Shown one piece after another: positions 62,901-64,000 of a DNA stretch of 64,000 bases. The notes below the pieces were generated by a model. It was not told the DNA's origin and ran no database searches. It saw nothing but the letters and a program-made list of their open reading frames with translations. Origin of the DNA: Haliotis asinina (Eukaryota; Mollusca; Gastropoda; Lepetellida; Haliotidae); contig NC_090295.1 of assembly GCF_037392515.1 (NCBI RefSeq), positions 18,120,001 to 18,184,000 on the forward strand. The letters run 5' to 3'. The translations under genes and the position numbers were made by a program. The first letter of the stretch is position 1. The number at the start of each line of letters is the position of its first letter.

Positions 62901-64000
62901 TCAGTTGGAGATGAAAGCGGTGATTCATGCTATCCATCACTAGTCAACAACACTGAGAAACCGGCTACTGATGATCCACACAGACAACTCAACAGTGGCC
63001 TTCTACACAAACAAACAAGGGTCGAGATCAGCATCTCTACTGCACCTGACGTTTCTACTCTTCGACATGGTCAACAGTCGAATTTCTAAATGAAAGCATG
63101 TCACATACCAGGAGCTTGCAACATCATGGCAGACGCTTTATCCCGTCCTCTTTGTCCATCACCAACAGAGTGGATGCTGCATCGGGAGGCGTTTCAACTA
63201 ATCAGCCAGACATTCGGATCGCTGCAAATAAACTCATTTGCAACAAGGTTCAACAGTCAACAACCTTTGTATCACGGTACCAGATCCGTTAGCCAGAGCA
63301 ACAGATGCTCTCAGCATGTTCGCATTTCCCCCTCCAGTGCTGCTATCAAAGGTCATTGAGAAAATCAAACAGATGAAACTGCTACAAATGATTTTGGTCG
63401 CGCCTTACTGGCCAATGCAGCATTGGTTCCCAATACTTACAGAAGAACTGGGAAAGGCAGCTCTACAACTATCAGACTGGAAGAGTCTTCTCATTCATCC
63501 GCACACCAAACAGGCGCACAGCAACCCATCTGCATTTCACGTATAGACTTATTAAAGCCTGTTTAAAACACAGAGGATACTCGGTGAGGGCAGGGAAAGC
63601 AGTTACCTTAGCTTTACGGAAATCCATTCGCACCTCATATGATGATGAGTGGAAACTGTTTGAGACATACGCCAGAAAGAAAGGATTCACAGCTATGAAG
63701 GTAACACATCCTCAAATTGCGGATTGTCTATGTCATCTACGACGTTCCAGAGATCTGAAAGGTTCTACATTATCTACATACTTGGCAGCCCCCAGCTCAG
63801 TCATCACCATGAAAACAGGGATCATGCTGACTTAAGTACCTGAGCTAGTAGCCTTATAATGCTCCTGCAAGTTGGAAGATCAACAAGGCAGGTTTAGAGC
63901 TCCAGCTTGGGATCAAGCCACTTGACCAGACCTCATTTGAACTGTTAACTCAGAAGATGCTGTTTTTACTTGCCTTGGCTACAGCTGCATGAATGTCAGA
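59950..64000 (+). mobile_element. DIRS-like tyrosine-recombinase retroelement, broken, runs off the window
   Basis: Parts in order: gag-like region about 60080-61900 (zinc-like CPVCTPIY...CEFC start, Ser/Arg-rich middle); reverse transcriptase about 62100-62460 (YLASIDLKDAYLHIPIHREF, LPFGIS); RNase H and linker about 62470-63540 (HIPGACNIMADALSRP); start of a tyrosine recombinase from about 63550. The order and wording fit DIRS-group elements rather than LTR elements. The left end is not exactly placed, and the right end lies beyond the window. It is broken, with roughly half a dozen or more breaks, so clearly older than the Polinton. Confidence 0.8.

Overview
The window is animal nuclear DNA with scattered host exons, introns and many repeats. 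Two short interspersed repeat families recur: one has a tRNA-like head, the other an unidentified head, and both end in a GGCGTAAAACTAAACTCACTCA-type tail. I know these from abalone and related vetigastropod snails, so a Haliotis-like gastropod is the best guess (inference; no species marker gene is present).

Host genes. A single-exon SAMD9/SAMD9L-like antiviral NTPase lies on the minus strand (10000-14271). A two-exon lipocalin lies on the plus strand (38395-40921). The last exon of a small two-helix membrane protein, possibly SLATT-like, lies on the minus strand (46801-47455). The first two coding exons of VEPH1/melted lie on the plus strand (56259-58218), with an L1-like LINE fragment and a DIRS-like element downstream, in what is probably the next VEPH1 intron.

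Region by region. Positions 1-9990 are repeats: a piggyBac-like non-autonomous element with TTAA target sites (2998-4218), a 33-bp minisatellite of about 42 copies (5449-6853), a LINE end plus SINE, and a 59-bp minisatellite of about 30 copies (7990-9835) that runs almost to the SAMD9-like stop codon. Positions 14.3-19.9 kb hold a G/T-rich satellite, foldback elements and a decayed LINE. Positions 19898-34698 hold a nearly whole Polinton/Maverick with 334-bp terminal inverted repeats, inserted into that LINE, which resumes at 34699. The rest is repeat-rich intergenic and intronic DNA.

The Polinton carries a protein-primed DNA polymerase, a retroviral-type integrase, a double-jelly-roll major capsid protein, a packaging ATPase and about ten further genes. 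Several of these resemble Polinton genes I remember from cnidarians. Its two terminal repeats differ at only about four positions, so the insertion is young. It looks nearly whole, with perhaps one or two breaks. The most interesting signals lie inside it: a 24-bp element at the same distance ahead of two start codons, a scattered KpnI-centred palindrome also found inside coding frames, phage-fibre-like modules, and an extra triple SAP-like N-terminus on the polymerase. I found no CRISPR array and no stand-alone tRNA or rRNA gene. All identifications come from reading the sequence and from memory of the families; no search was run.
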